Shown here: positions 27,276-36,128 of the stretch, piece by piece
Layout: every line of letters starts with the position of its first letter
Numbering within the stretch: position 1 is the first letter of the stretch
Assembly (NCBI RefSeq): GCF_038003045.1
Contig: NZ_JBBOOK010000002.1
Coordinates: forward strand, 806,001 to 870,000
DNA: 64,000 nucleotides
Reading direction: 5' to 3'
From: Sporosarcina sp. FSL W7-1349
GTDB taxonomy: Bacteria; Bacillota; Bacilli; Bacillales_A; Planococcaceae
Notes under the pieces: generated by a model
The model's database searches: none
What the model was told of the DNA's origin: nothing
Seen by the model: the letters and a program-made list of their open reading frames with translations, nothing else
Translations under genes and position numbers: made by a program

Positions 27276-27863
27276 ATGAAAAAGAAATCAGTAAAGGGAA
27301 ATAAAGAAAAGAACGAAAAGCAACTACGGATCATATTTCGCTTTTTACTCATCCCCGTTGTTTTGGTTTTCATAGGAACCATTCTAATTACTTGGAATCG
27401 ATCCGCGACGGATCTTTATAACGCGTTCGTCATCAATTTCATTGGAATAACCTTTGTGTACGCTGCTGCTTTGGTGCTCTGTTCGTTTTTCCTGTATCTC
27501 TCCTTTGTCATAACTATTTATAATCCTCAAAAGATCAAAAAATCTTCGGTCATCAAATTCGCAATTGGTGGGATCTTCACCTTGCTCATTGCCATATTTC
27601 TATTAGTTTTCAGTGGCAATGAAACAAAAAAATCGATTCAGGATATGAGAGATTATGCCAATGGTGAATGGCAGGTTAAAGAATTAGTAGTAAGGGATGT
27701 ATATAGAGGACCTCGACGTTCGAAGAATGTACTAATTGAAACGGACGAAGGCGAAATGATACTCCATGGGAAGAGTTTTCGGATCTATAAAGGGCAACCG
27801 TATCGTTTCACTTATTTAGATGCCACAAACACGATTATTAAGGTTGAAAATATTATAGAATAA
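27276..27863 (+). CDS. Three-helix membrane protein with a C-terminal soluble domain, function unknown
   Basis: A 195-residue protein: a very basic N-terminus (1-17), three membrane segments (about 22-40, 52-80 and 95-113), then an 80-residue hydrophilic domain with GEWQVKELVVRDVYRGPRRSK and EMILHGKSFRIYKGQPYRFTY, which looks beta-rich. I start at ATG 27276, six bases after GAGGT, instead of GTG 27258. Single gene, no recognised family. Confidence 0.7.
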   Translation: MKKKSVKGNKEKNEKQLRIIFRFLLIPVVLVFIGTILITWNRSATDLYNAFVINFIGITFVYAAALVLCSFFLYLSFVITIYNPQKIKKSSVIKFAIGGIFTLLIAIFLLVFSGNETKKSIQDMRDYANGEWQVKELVVRDVYRGPRRSKNVLIETDEGEMILHGKSFRIYKGQPYRFTYLDATNTIIKVENIIE

Positions 27864-28080
27864 GTATTCCGATGGGGCCCTGATTTTTACGCGGTGTTGG
27901 CTGACTTAAAAAATGACCCATCATAGCGAAAGATTCAATTTGAATACTAATTATAGTCTAGTTCAAAATGAGCTAGGCTATTTTGCTTCAATGCGACAAT
28001 TTTCCGAATTAAAAGCCTCCGATCCCTGCTTATATGATAAAATAATGTAGTTATGCTTCAGCACCAAGGGGGTCTTCATC

Positions 28081-28977
28081 ATGAACGTAAATAAAGGTAT
28101 TTTATTTATATTAATAGGCGCTTCGTTTTTTGGGTTTACCCCGATATTTGCGAAGTTAGGGTTTAGCTACGGCTATACACTCGGCCAAATCAATATCGTA
28201 CAAATGGTAATTTCCTCATTCCTTTTATGGTCTATCACTTTAATGAAACGCTCCAGTTTCAAAGGGCTCCATAAAAAGAATATCCTTCAAATTATGATGA
28301 CCGGTTGCTTTGTCGGGTTAACCAGTATTTTTTATTATGGTTCCATGCTGTATCTGCCCGCTTCCTTGGCTATCATTTTATTGTTCCAATTCGTTTGGAT
28401 CGGCTTCCTGTTGGAATGGATTTTTAGCAAAGCGAAGCCCGCCCCCATCACAGTCCTGTCTATTATTTTAATTTTAATAGGGGTCTTTTTCGCTTCAAAT
28501 ATTGTAAATGGAGACATACAAGGTCTGCCGATAAAAGGCTTTATATTCGGTATTTTATCTGCATTCACATATGCAGGTTTTATTTTTTTCAGTGGAAAGG
28601 TTGCTGTAAAAGTCGATGCCTGGACTCGGAGCTCTTTGATGGTAACCGGATCGACTATCATGGTGCTTGTCATATTTATGCGTGATCTTCCATCTATCCT
28701 GCCTTTGGAACAAAACCTGTTAACTACAGCCGCCGGGGTGTCATTATTTGGAGCAGTCCTCCCTCCGCTCTTTTTTGCATTGGGCGCACCGTTAGTGTCG
28801 GGAGGAATCGCAAATATATTGACATCTATTGAATTGCCGATCGCCATCCTATCCGCCAGCATCATTTTGTCGGAAACCGTAACACCACTTCAGTGGCTAG
28901 GCACCGCCATTATCCTGGCCGCGATTGCGTTTAATGAAATCGGCCCAAACCTTTTCCGGATTCGGAAGCATAGTTAG
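28081..28977 (+). CDS. EamA-family (DMT superfamily) transporter
   Basis: A 298-residue membrane protein with ten predicted helices in two EamA repeats. Seen: GASFFGFTPIFAKLGFSYGYT at the first helix (classic EamA opening), and in the second half GFIFGILSAFTYAGFIFFSGKVA and LTSIELPIAILSASIILSETVTPLQWLGTAIILAAI, the typical final two helices. These export metabolites such as amino acids or import sugars; the substrate is unknown. Monocistronic, start after AAGGGGGTC. It ends about 100 bases before the group II intron. Confidence 0.88.
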   Translation: MNVNKGILFILIGASFFGFTPIFAKLGFSYGYTLGQINIVQMVISSFLLWSITLMKRSSFKGLHKKNILQIMMTGCFVGLTSIFYYGSMLYLPASLAIILLFQFVWIGFLLEWIFSKAKPAPITVLSIILILIGVFFASNIVNGDIQGLPIKGFIFGILSAFTYAGFIFFSGKVAVKVDAWTRSSLMVTGSTIMVLVIFMRDLPSILPLEQNLLTTAAGVSLFGAVLPPLFFALGAPLVSGGIANILTSIELPIAILSASIILSETVTPLQWLGTAIILAAIAFNEIGPNLFRIRKHS

Positions 28978-29084
28978 TGTTTATTATTCAGGGGTTATTG
29001 AATGGCCTAGATTAACTGTAATCAATTGTGGCGACCTTGAAGCGAGGGAAGGAGCATTTGAAGAGTAACGTTTTACCAACGGTA

Positions 29085-30969
29085 ATCGAGTAGGAGGGAG
29101 TGATTAGCTCCCGACCTCTCACACCACCGTACGTACGGTTCCGTATACGGCGGTTCAATAACTTAAGTATCGACGCTCATACAAGTGATTCAGGTCTTTC
29201 AGACCCCACTTGGTGAGCGTTTCTGCTTTGATTGCTTTATGTAGAGTTTCGCTTTTGGAGACTCTCCAATATCCCTTTCGGGAATTTGATACTTTCCAAG
29301 CTTCTTCATGTAAAATTCCCAGCCTTCGTAACTGACGGTATTTTGTCCATATCTTCTTCCAACGTTTCCATATCAGTTGACGTAACCGATGGTTCAGCCA
29401 TTGTGCCATGGATTTGATAAAACTTTTCATAAAGCCAATTCCATAGTAGTTTATCCAACCTATTGTCACTTGGTTGATTTCTTTGGCAATCTCGTCAAAG
29501 CGGCCCGGGCGATTCCGTTTGGTGATTTTCTTTAATTTTGATTTGAATCGACTTTTTGCGGAGTGATGTGGTCTACAACCCACACCTTTAGATGTGGAAT
29601 GGAGGCAGAAACCGAGGAACTTGAGTTTGACCGGAGAACCCACCTTGCTCTTTTCTTGGTTCACTGTCAGCTTCAAATCATGTTCAAGGAACTTTGTAAT
29701 GCTTTCCAAAACACGTTCCCCTGCTCGCCTGCTTTTCACGTATATGCAGAAATCATCCGCAAATCGTACGAATTTATGCCCCCGTCTTTCAAGTTCCCTA
29801 TCTAATTGATTCAAATAGACATTGCTAAGAATCGGGGAGAGTACGCCACCTTGCGGAGCACCTTCTTCTGTTGGACTGATAAGTCCATCTTCAAGGATGC
29901 CACTCTTTAGAAACTTCCATATCAACTTTAGGACAATCTTGTCGTTTATGAACTCTTTTAGATATTCCATCAGCTTCTGATGATTAATGGTGTCGAAGTA
30001 GCTTTTTAAATCACAATCGACTACCACTCTATAACCTTGTTCATAATATGTGATGGATTGCTTAATGGCTTGATGCTGATTCCGTTTTGGACGAAAACCA
30101 TAGCTCCTCTCCGAAAAATGAGGGTCAATGATTTTACCAATCACCTGATAGATGGCTTGTTGAACCATTCGATCCCGTACACACGGTATGCCGAGTTTTC
30201 GCATTGACCCATCTAACTTTGGAATTTCAACACGTTTTACTGGCAGTGGTTCGTACGAACCGTCTTTCAGCTTTCTAATAAGTTGGGTTCGGTATTTGGC
30301 TACATGACCTAAAAGTTCATCTACTGTCATTTCATCGACACCCGGCGCCCCTTTATTTGCCTTCACTTTCTTACAAGCGTTAAAGAGGTTGTTGATGTCG
30401 ACTACTTTATCAATCAAATCGATACCATCCTGTCGCTCCATTTCTGTAAAGACAGGACTGCACGCTCCCGCATATTCTTCGGTTTCCAACCTATCCCTTT
30501 GCGGCCAGCCATCTGCCGATGTTTTCTGTGGTCTTTGCACTGTCTTTACCTCCATTTCATTTCAGGATTATTATTGTTCAGCCCTTCGTCCTTATGGACT
30601 ACTATGGCTTCTGCTGACTTCTTACAGTTCAACCTGCCATCACTGACCGGTTTGTTCCTGTGGGATATTCCATCCCTCTTGTCGGGAACCCCTGTAAGAC
30701 CTCCCCGGGTAAGAGCTATAACCTTCCTCCCATGTAACCGCTGCATTTACTGTATGGAACTCGGGCAGTATTGGACTTTGTTTTGTACGGCAAACTCGTC
30801 CGTTCCAATTCAGCCTCATATGCAGTTTCTGTCCGTCGGTTCGGGATTTTGCCGCCGGCTTCCTTCAGATTCCACCTCACGGTGGACACCCTTGCCTTAA
30901 GCTAACAGTTCCTACTGCCAAGCCTGTAGTGGACTTTCACCACCAAGTTATAGCCCATGCCGGGCACAC
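29085..30969 (-). mobile_element. Group II intron with internal reverse transcriptase/maturase
   Basis: The intron runs on the minus strand. The 5' end is GTGTGCCCGGCATGGG at 30969 downward, a typical intron start. Domain V is at about 29110-29155, a hairpin built on CCGTATACGG and CCGTACGTACGG with GTGGTGTGAGAGG. It is followed by a domain VI stem (GGGAG ... CTCCC) and the end CTACTCGAT near 29085. The 3' boundary is placed by comparison with other introns and could be off by a few bases. The 5' splice site lies seven bases from a palindromic terminator-like hairpin (30977-31003), in the sense orientation relative to the ABC operon it follows. That is the insertion habit of bacterial class C (IIC) introns. 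Confidence 0.85.
29155..30540 (-). CDS. ltrA: Group II intron reverse transcriptase/maturase (LtrA-like)
   Basis: A 461-residue intron-encoded protein. Seen: RT fingers with NKGAPGVDEMTVDEL near residue 62, IPKLDGSMRKLGIPCVRDRMVQQAI near 105, RSYGFRPKRNQHQAI near 145, DCDLKSYFDTINH near 170, EGAPQGGVLSPILSNVYLNQLD near 225, and the catalytic box RFADDFCIY near 260 (FADD in place of the usual YADD). A group II maturase (GIIM/X) domain with GWINYYGIGFMKSFI near 360 follows, and no C-terminal HNH endonuclease, which is typical of IIC introns. I start at GTG 30538-30540, eight bases after GGAGG. Apparently intact. Confidence 0.9.
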   Translation of the reverse strand: MQRPQKTSADGWPQRDRLETEEYAGACSPVFTEMERQDGIDLIDKVVDINNLFNACKKVKANKGAPGVDEMTVDELLGHVAKYRTQLIRKLKDGSYEPLPVKRVEIPKLDGSMRKLGIPCVRDRMVQQAIYQVIGKIIDPHFSERSYGFRPKRNQHQAIKQSITYYEQGYRVVVDCDLKSYFDTINHQKLMEYLKEFINDKIVLKLIWKFLKSGILEDGLISPTEEGAPQGGVLSPILSNVYLNQLDRELERRGHKFVRFADDFCIYVKSRRAGERVLESITKFLEHDLKLTVNQEKSKVGSPVKLKFLGFCLHSTSKGVGCRPHHSAKSRFKSKLKKITKRNRPGRFDEIAKEINQVTIGWINYYGIGFMKSFIKSMAQWLNHRLRQLIWKRWKKIWTKYRQLRRLGILHEEAWKVSNSRKGYWRVSKSETLHKAIKAETLTKWGLKDLNHLYERRYLSY

Positions 30970-30976
30970 CCTAGAC

Positions 30977-31003
30977 AAACGTCAATGTGTAACATTGACG
31001 TTT
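30977..31003 (+). repeat. Left copy of a 27-bp palindromic direct repeat flanking the IS (target-site duplication)
   Basis: The sequence has 12-base arms AAACGTCAATGT and ACATTGACGTTT around a GTA centre. The same 27 bases recur in the same orientation at 32711-32737 on the other side of the IS. It also abuts the group II intron 5' end. Confidence 0.85.
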
Positions 31004-31082
31004 CAGACTGTAGACAAACTCCAGAAATTTTGGAGTTTGCCTACAGTCTTTTTTCTTTTACAATGGAAGTAATCTTAGGAAA

Positions 31083-31211
31083 TGTTGATTTCCGCTGCGG
31101 ATGGACGCTTTCCGCGGGCACGGCTTCAGCCGCTTCCCTCGCTGCGCTCAGTCCAGGGTCTTCCGCTCGTGCTGTTCCCGCTGGAGTCGCCATCCTCCGC
31201 TCCAATCAACA
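31083..31211 (+). other. Long GC-rich imperfect hairpin in the IS leader
   Basis: TGTTGATT at 31083-31090 pairs with AATCAACA at 31204-31211, and within it GCGGATGG with CCATCC and CCGCGGG with CCCGC. GC-rich sequence of this kind recurs widely in Bacillus-type genomes. It is translated in the longest open frame, but that reading looks non-coding, being proline- and serine-rich with no site. The element may fold in the transcript and limit transposase translation. Confidence 0.55.
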
Positions 31212-31243
31212 GTTTTTCCTTCAAACTTACAGAGGTGATGGAT

Positions 31244-32602
31244 ATGATGACGAAGAATCAAATGAACCAACGAGAACAGTTGGAAATGCTGACTATTGAA
31301 CAGTTGGTGCCCCAGGATCATTTGGTACGTAAACTGGATGCAGCCATTGACTTCGCGTTCATCTATCCATTGGTGGAAGACCTGTACTCGACAATCGGGA
31401 GACCCAGTATCGACCCGGTGGTACTGATCAAAATGACATTCATCCAATATACCTTCGGCATACGATCCATGCGCCAAACGATCAAAGAAATTGAAACGAA
31501 TATGGCATACCGCTGGTTTCTCGGCTTTGGCTTTCATACAGAGGTGCCCCATTTTTCCACATTCGGGAAGAACTACATTCGCCGTTTTAAAGATACGGAT
31601 CTATTTGAACAGATCTTCTATCGGGTGCTGAAGGAGGTCGCAGATCGTGGGCTTCTTAGCCCGGATCATGTCTTTATCGACTCCACCCATGTGAAAGCGA
31701 GTGCGAACAAGCGCAAGTTTCAAAAGAAAGTGGTTCGGAAAGAGACCCGGGCATATGAGAAGAAGCTCCAGGAGGAGCTCAACATGGACCGAGAAGAGAA
31801 TGGGAAGAAACCGTTCCCTCCGGAGAAGTTCGAAAAGGAAGAACATAAAGAGATCAAGGAGTCAACGACAGACCCGGAGAGTGGCTACTATGTAAAGGAC
31901 GAACGGACCAAGCAGTTCGCCTATTCCTTCCATGCAGCTACGGATGAAAAGGGATTTGTTCTCGCAAACATCGTCACTCCAGGTAATGTCCATGACAGCC
32001 ATATGCTTGAGCCGCTGGTACAGAAGATCATCGACAAAGTGAAGCGGCCAATTGCCGTTGCCGCCGATGCAGCCTACAAGACGCCCGCGATTGCGAACTT
32101 CCTGATTGAACATCAGATCCTTCCTGCACTTCCTTACAAACGGCCAATGACCAAGGAGGGTTTCTTCCGAAAACACGAGTATGTCTATGACGAGCACTAT
32201 GACTGCTATCTCTGTCCGGAAGGACAAGTCTTACCCTATAGGACGACCACAAGGGAGGGATACCGTCAGTATGCCTCGGCACCATCCATTTGTGCATCGT
32301 GCCCGGTGATCAGTCAATGCACTCAAAGTAAGAATCAGCAGAAGATCATTCAACGTCATATCTGGCAGGATTACCTGGATGTAGCGGAGGATTTGAGACA
32401 TCATCATGAGATCAAAGAGATATACGGGAGGCGTAAAGAGACGATTGAACGTGTCTTTGCCGACGCCAAAGAAAAGCATGGCATGCGATGGACAACCCTA
32501 CGAGGGCTAAAAAAATTGTCCATGCAGGCGATGCTTACGTTTGCTGCTTTGAATCTTAAGAAGTTGGCCAGCTGGACGTGGAAAGCGCCAGCCACGGCGT
32601 AA
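31244..32602 (+). CDS. IS1182-family transposase
   Basis: A roughly 452-residue DDE transposase. Seen: REQLEMLTIEQLVPQDHLVRK near the start (DUF772-type N-terminal region), FIQYTFGIRSMRQTIKEIETN, catalytic Asp in HVFIDSTHVKASANK, a second Asp in PIAVAADAAYKTPAI, a Cys-rich insert (YLCPEGQ ... CASCPVISQC) and catalytic Glu in RKETIERVFADAKEKHGMRWTT with LRGLKKLSMQAMLTFAALNLKKL at the C-terminus. The start is ATG 31244 or 31247 behind AGAGGTG. The frame extends upstream to 31082 through the leader hairpin, but without support. No disruption seen. Confidence 0.9.
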   Translation: MMTKNQMNQREQLEMLTIEQLVPQDHLVRKLDAAIDFAFIYPLVEDLYSTIGRPSIDPVVLIKMTFIQYTFGIRSMRQTIKEIETNMAYRWFLGFGFHTEVPHFSTFGKNYIRRFKDTDLFEQIFYRVLKEVADRGLLSPDHVFIDSTHVKASANKRKFQKKVVRKETRAYEKKLQEELNMDREENGKKPFPPEKFEKEEHKEIKESTTDPESGYYVKDERTKQFAYSFHAATDEKGFVLANIVTPGNVHDSHMLEPLVQKIIDKVKRPIAVAADAAYKTPAIANFLIEHQILPALPYKRPMTKEGFFRKHEYVYDEHYDCYLCPEGQVLPYRTTTREGYRQYASAPSICASCPVISQCTQSKNQQKIIQRHIWQDYLDVAEDLRHHHEIKEIYGRRKETIERVFADAKEKHGMRWTTLRGLKKLSMQAMLTFAALNLKKLASWTWKAPATA

Positions 32603-32710
32603 TAGAAAGAAAAATAGAAGAGTGGTAGGGCTCATTTCCGTAAAAAAACGCTTAAAACAGGAAAAGGGTTGGAAATCAAATTGATTTCCAACCCTTTTGT
32701 CTACAGTCTG

Positions 32711-32737
32711 AAACGTCAATGTGTAACATTGACGTTT
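32711..32737 (+). repeat. Right copy of the 27-bp palindromic direct repeat flanking the IS
   Basis: Identical to 30977-31003 in sequence and orientation, directly after the right terminal inverted repeat. It lies 65 bases beyond the stop of the ABC permease gene, so before insertion it was probably that operon's terminator hairpin. Confidence 0.85.
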
Positions 32738-32802
32738 GTTTTAAAATGTAAAGCTATTTTGAATAGCACTCGAATTTTGTGGTGCACACTTTTAAGCTGT
32801 GA

Positions 32803-33642
32803 TCAGTTCTGCTCTGGTTTCCATAAGGAAAAACGCTTCTCAATTACGCCGATTAATGCGTTTAACAGGACACCGGTCAGGGCTATTACTAAAACGCCAA
32901 CAAACATTTCATCCGTTCGTAGATTTTGGCCCGCGTTTGTTAGTTGGTATCCGATTCCAGCAGTGGAAGCGAACATTTCACCCACTACAATGGCAATTAG
33001 CCCTTGTCCTAACCCCAAGCGGATTCCATTTAGCAAGAAGGGAACAGTAGAAGGCAAGGCAATGGTCGTAAAAATTTGAAATTCGCTAGCCGAAAAGCTT
33101 CGAGCAGCTTTAATCAAGTTTTGATCCAGCGTACTCATTGCTTTTTGAGCACTCATTACAATCGGAAAAAACGCCATTAAAAATACAATTACGATCTTTG
33201 AAGTCAATCCAATGCCAAAAGCGATTACAATAACAGGCAGTAATGCAACCTTAGGCGTCACATAAAGGGCTGATATGAAAGGACTGATGATCGAATTAAA
33301 TGTTGCATTCCAGCCGGCAAAAATACCCATAGGAATTCCAATAGCCGCTGCCAAAACAAATCCCCACAAAAACTCATAAGCACTGACGCCGATATTCGTC
33401 CAAAACGTCCCATCGACTATCAAAGACTTGGCCGCTACCAGGATAGCGATCGGTGAACTAATGAATAAAGGATTAATCCAACGATAATAGGAAGCTGTCT
33501 CCCATAAGACCAAAAACATTATGACAGACAACGTACTAATCAAAAGATTCTTCTGGCCGCTAGATATTTTTTTATCTCTTTTGTTACCTTTTCTTTCATT
33601 ATTGGAATGTCTTTCTGTTTCGATTACACCTTCTTTTGACAT
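32803..33642 (-). CDS. ABC importer permease, NitT/TauT/Ssu type
   Basis: A 279-residue BPD_transp_1 permease with about six helices. Seen: the EAA loop ARSFSASEFQIFTTIALPSTVPFLLNGIRLGLGQG in the middle, NLIKAARSF, and VGEMFASTAGIGYQLTNAGQ after it, as in SsuC/TauC. I start at ATG 33640-33642, four to five bases after GGAGGGATAG; the frame extends 16 codons further without a site. Last gene of SBP-ATPase-permease unit 1. The substrate is likely an organic acid or sulfonate-like compound linked to the catabolic cluster. Confidence 0.88.
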   Translation of the reverse strand: MSKEGVIETERHSNNERKGNKRDKKISSGQKNLLISTLSVIMFLVLWETASYYRWINPLFISSPIAILVAAKSLIVDGTFWTNIGVSAYEFLWGFVLAAAIGIPMGIFAGWNATFNSIISPFISALYVTPKVALLPVIVIAFGIGLTSKIVIVFLMAFFPIVMSAQKAMSTLDQNLIKAARSFSASEFQIFTTIALPSTVPFLLNGIRLGLGQGLIAIVVGEMFASTAGIGYQLTNAGQNLRTDEMFVGVLVIALTGVLLNALIGVIEKRFSLWKPEQN

Positions 33643-33652
33643 TCTATCCCTC

Positions 33653-34459
33653 CTACATATCGAACCCCTGTTTCGGAGATTCTCTTTCAATCAATTCCCA
33701 AATCCTATCAACGTATTCCAAGAATTTTCTTTCACGTTTAATATTTAAATCTCTAGGCCTTGGCAATTCAATCGGGATGTCTTCTACTAGATGGCCAGGT
33801 CTTGCACCAAACACGAATACCCGGTCTGCCAAAAATACTGCCTCATCAATCTGGTGGGTAATAAAAATACTTGTTTTCTTTGTTTCACTCCATATTCTCA
33901 GCAGTTCTTTCTGCATGAACTCACGTGTTTGTGCATCCAACGCCGAGAAAGGCTCATCCAATAGGAGCAAAGAAGGATCCACCGTTAAGGCACGAGCCAA
34001 ATTCACGCGTTGCTGCATACCGCCTGAGAGCTCATGAGGATATGAGTTTTCAAAACCTTTCAAACCGACCATTTCAATATATTCTTGTGCTAATTTCCTT
34101 GTTTCATTATTTAATCTTTTTTGCAATTGCACACCATACAAAACATTGTCTTTTACGGTCCTCCAAGGCAGAAGGCTTGCGGATTGGAAAACCATGGCTC
34201 GGTCCTTGCCCGGGCCATCGATAACTTTGTCGTCCAATAAGATTCTTCCTTTACTCGGTTTTATAAATCCGATAACCGTGTTCAGAAAGGTAGTCTTCCC
34301 ACATCCAGAGGGACCTACAATACAGATGAATTCCCCTTCCTTGATATTCAAATTAATGTTTTGCAAAGCGACAACTTCGGCGCCTGTTTTATTATTAATA
34401 TAAGTGACGTCAAGATATTGAGTGCTCAGTTTATACTCATTTTTAACGGCTTGTACCAT
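33653..34459 (-). CDS. ABC importer ATP-binding protein, NitT/TauT/Ssu type
   Basis: A 268-residue ATPase. Seen: Walker A VGPSGCGKTTFLN near residue 46, Q-loop MVFQSASLLPWRTV near 88, signature LSGGMQQRVNLARALTV near 140, Walker B LLLLDEPFSALDAQTREFMQ near 160, and switch ITHQIDEAVFLADRV near 195, all SsuB/TauB-like. I start at ATG 34457-34459, eight bases after GGAGG; an upstream in-frame GTG is too close to that site. It lies 10 bases before the permease start and 18 after the SBP gene. Confidence 0.92.
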   Translation of the reverse strand: MVQAVKNEYKLSTQYLDVTYINNKTGAEVVALQNINLNIKEGEFICIVGPSGCGKTTFLNTVIGFIKPSKGRILLDDKVIDGPGKDRAMVFQSASLLPWRTVKDNVLYGVQLQKRLNNETRKLAQEYIEMVGLKGFENSYPHELSGGMQQRVNLARALTVDPSLLLLDEPFSALDAQTREFMQKELLRIWSETKKTSIFITHQIDEAVFLADRVFVFGARPGHLVEDIPIELPRPRDLNIKRERKFLEYVDRIWELIERESPKQGFDM

Positions 34460-34477
34460 CCTCACAGCCTCCGTTCT

Positions 34478-35548
34478 TTATTCAGAAAATGCTTCTTTGA
34501 TATATTTATTCGTCCAGAGGACATCTTCTGTCGTATCATGCTCTTTTGAAACACCGGACAGCTCACTGAATTCCACAAGTGGTCCTTGTGCATTATCCCA
34601 GCCGCTTTTTGTCATTTCCCCGTTTCCTACATAAGTGGCTTGAAGTCCTTTTAAGGAGGATGCAATCATTTCCTCATCAATACCGTCAAAATAAGAAACA
34701 ATTGAAGCAGCCGCTTTTTCAGGATTATCACGTGCAAGCTCAATTCCAAGCCCTAATGCTTTTACTACTTTCTTTGCAAGTTCTGGATTTTTCTCGATAT
34801 ATTCTTTTTTGGCAAAGACGACTTCCCAAACTAAATCTGCATACATCTCTTCTTCACTTAGGCGCAGGACCAGCTCTCCGCCTCCGTTGGCATCGACTTG
34901 CGCTGCGAATGGAGGGGATTGGATTCCACCGTCAATAATCCCTTCTTGCATGCCCCCGATTTTAGGGCCACTGCCTGTTAATTTGACTCCTTTTACGCCG
35001 GATTGATCCAGATTGTATTTTTCCATTAAATAACGCAAATAGACATCGCTTGAATCTCCAACTTGGTCTATTCCAATTGTAGCTCCTTGAAGAGCTTCTA
35101 ATTTTTGCTCTAATGGAGATTCAAAATCAATATTTTTGTTTTCCAAATACTTTTCCGAAAGTGCAATTTCATAAGTCAATGCCGAGTTTAGCGATTGAAT
35201 CGCGATTAAGTCTTCACCAGAATCCAAAGCGGAAAACATGGCACGAGGCGCGTTAATTGCAAACTGTGAGTCCCCTGAGAGAAGCGTGGCAATGACTTGC
35301 GCTCCACCCCCTCCGGAGGATATTTTGGCATTGATGCCTTGCTCTTCAAAATATCCTTCCTCAATTGCAATATAAAGCGGGGCGAAGGATAAAATTCTTG
35401 CCGGTTCAGCAAATGTGATATCTACTGGGTTATCCGAAGACACAGCACCTTCGGAACCATTAGAACTTGACGAGGAAGTAGCGTCCCCTCCGCAAGCTTG
35501 CAACAGAGCTATAATTGCTATAAGTAGGGTTACTCCGATTTTCTTCAT
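34478..35548 (-). CDS. ABC importer substrate-binding lipoprotein, NMT1/SsuA-like
   Basis: A 356-residue lipoprotein. Seen: signal MKKIGVTLLIAIIALLQACGG with lipid Cys19, a Ser-rich linker, then ITFAEPARILSFAPLYIAIEEGYFEEQGI (NMT1 opening), GGGAQVIATLLSGDSQFAINAP near 82, GATIGIDQVGDSSDVYLRYLM near 155. First gene of transport unit 1, after a 284-base gap from the ferredoxin gene, with strong AAGGAGAT. The ligand cannot be read from sequence; aromatic acids, pyrimidine precursors and sulfonates all use this fold. Location beside the aromatic cluster suggests an aromatic acid. Confidence 0.88.
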   Translation of the reverse strand: MKKIGVTLLIAIIALLQACGGDATSSSSSNGSEGAVSSDNPVDITFAEPARILSFAPLYIAIEEGYFEEQGINAKISSGGGGAQVIATLLSGDSQFAINAPRAMFSALDSGEDLIAIQSLNSALTYEIALSEKYLENKNIDFESPLEQKLEALQGATIGIDQVGDSSDVYLRYLMEKYNLDQSGVKGVKLTGSGPKIGGMQEGIIDGGIQSPPFAAQVDANGGGELVLRLSEEEMYADLVWEVVFAKKEYIEKNPELAKKVVKALGLGIELARDNPEKAAASIVSYFDGIDEEMIASSLKGLQATYVGNGEMTKSGWDNAQGPLVEFSELSGVSKEHDTTEDVLWTNKYIKEAFSE

Positions 35549-35655
35549 CTTGGCAGATCTCCTTTTCTTCAGTGAATTTACTCTTTTTTATTTTCAGGCC
35601 ATACTTTTTTTCCTATCTGCAACGAAACAATAAGAAACTCCTGCTAGAATGGAAT

Positions 35656-35701
35656 TGGCCGAACCGAAAGCCGTTATGAAGAACAGCTTCCGTTCCGGCC
35701 A
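35656..35701. other. Large hairpin in the gap between ferredoxin and ABC unit 1
   Basis: TGGCCGAACCGAAAGC (35656-35671) pairs with GCTTCCGTTCCGGCCA (35686-35701) over 16 positions with three mismatches. No proper T-run follows. It could attenuate readthrough from the oxidoreductase operon or mark a separate transcription start for ABC unit 1. Confidence 0.5.
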
Positions 35702-35832
35702 CTTAAAAAACATGCCATTCATGCTACTTCCTGTAAAATTTGCCGCTCTCTAACTTCCAACAGTACAATCTTCTACAGAATACTTTATCTTCTCATGTAC
35801 TTGAATAGAGAACACGATTAATATTCTTGAAT

Positions 35833-36093
<261 letters not shown>

Positions 36094-36128
36094 CTATTAA
36101 GTAGACGTAGGCTGCACTTCATTAAAAC

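Larger units (their letters stand above)
31004..32710 (+). mobile_element. IS1182-family insertion sequence, complete, 1707 bp
   Basis: Perfect 15-bp terminal inverted repeats CAGACTGTAGACAAA (31004-31018) and its complement (32696-32710). A single transposase gene lies inside, with subterminal hairpins on both sides (AAACTCCA/TGGAGTTT at the left, AAGGGTTGGAAATCAA-type at the right) that can block readthrough. The element is flanked by the 27-bp palindromic repeat described separately. Long or variable target duplications and palindromic targets have been reported for this family. Confidence 0.88.

Noticed and set aside
27864-28080. Regulatory RNA upstream of the EamA transporter gene
   Set aside because: The 217-base gap shows no strong hairpin or terminator and matches no riboswitch class that I can recognise.
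31082-31243. N-terminal extension of the IS1182 transposase
   Set aside because: The longest frame adds about 54 residues, but they are translated from the leader hairpin, are not like other transposases, and have no ribosome-binding site.
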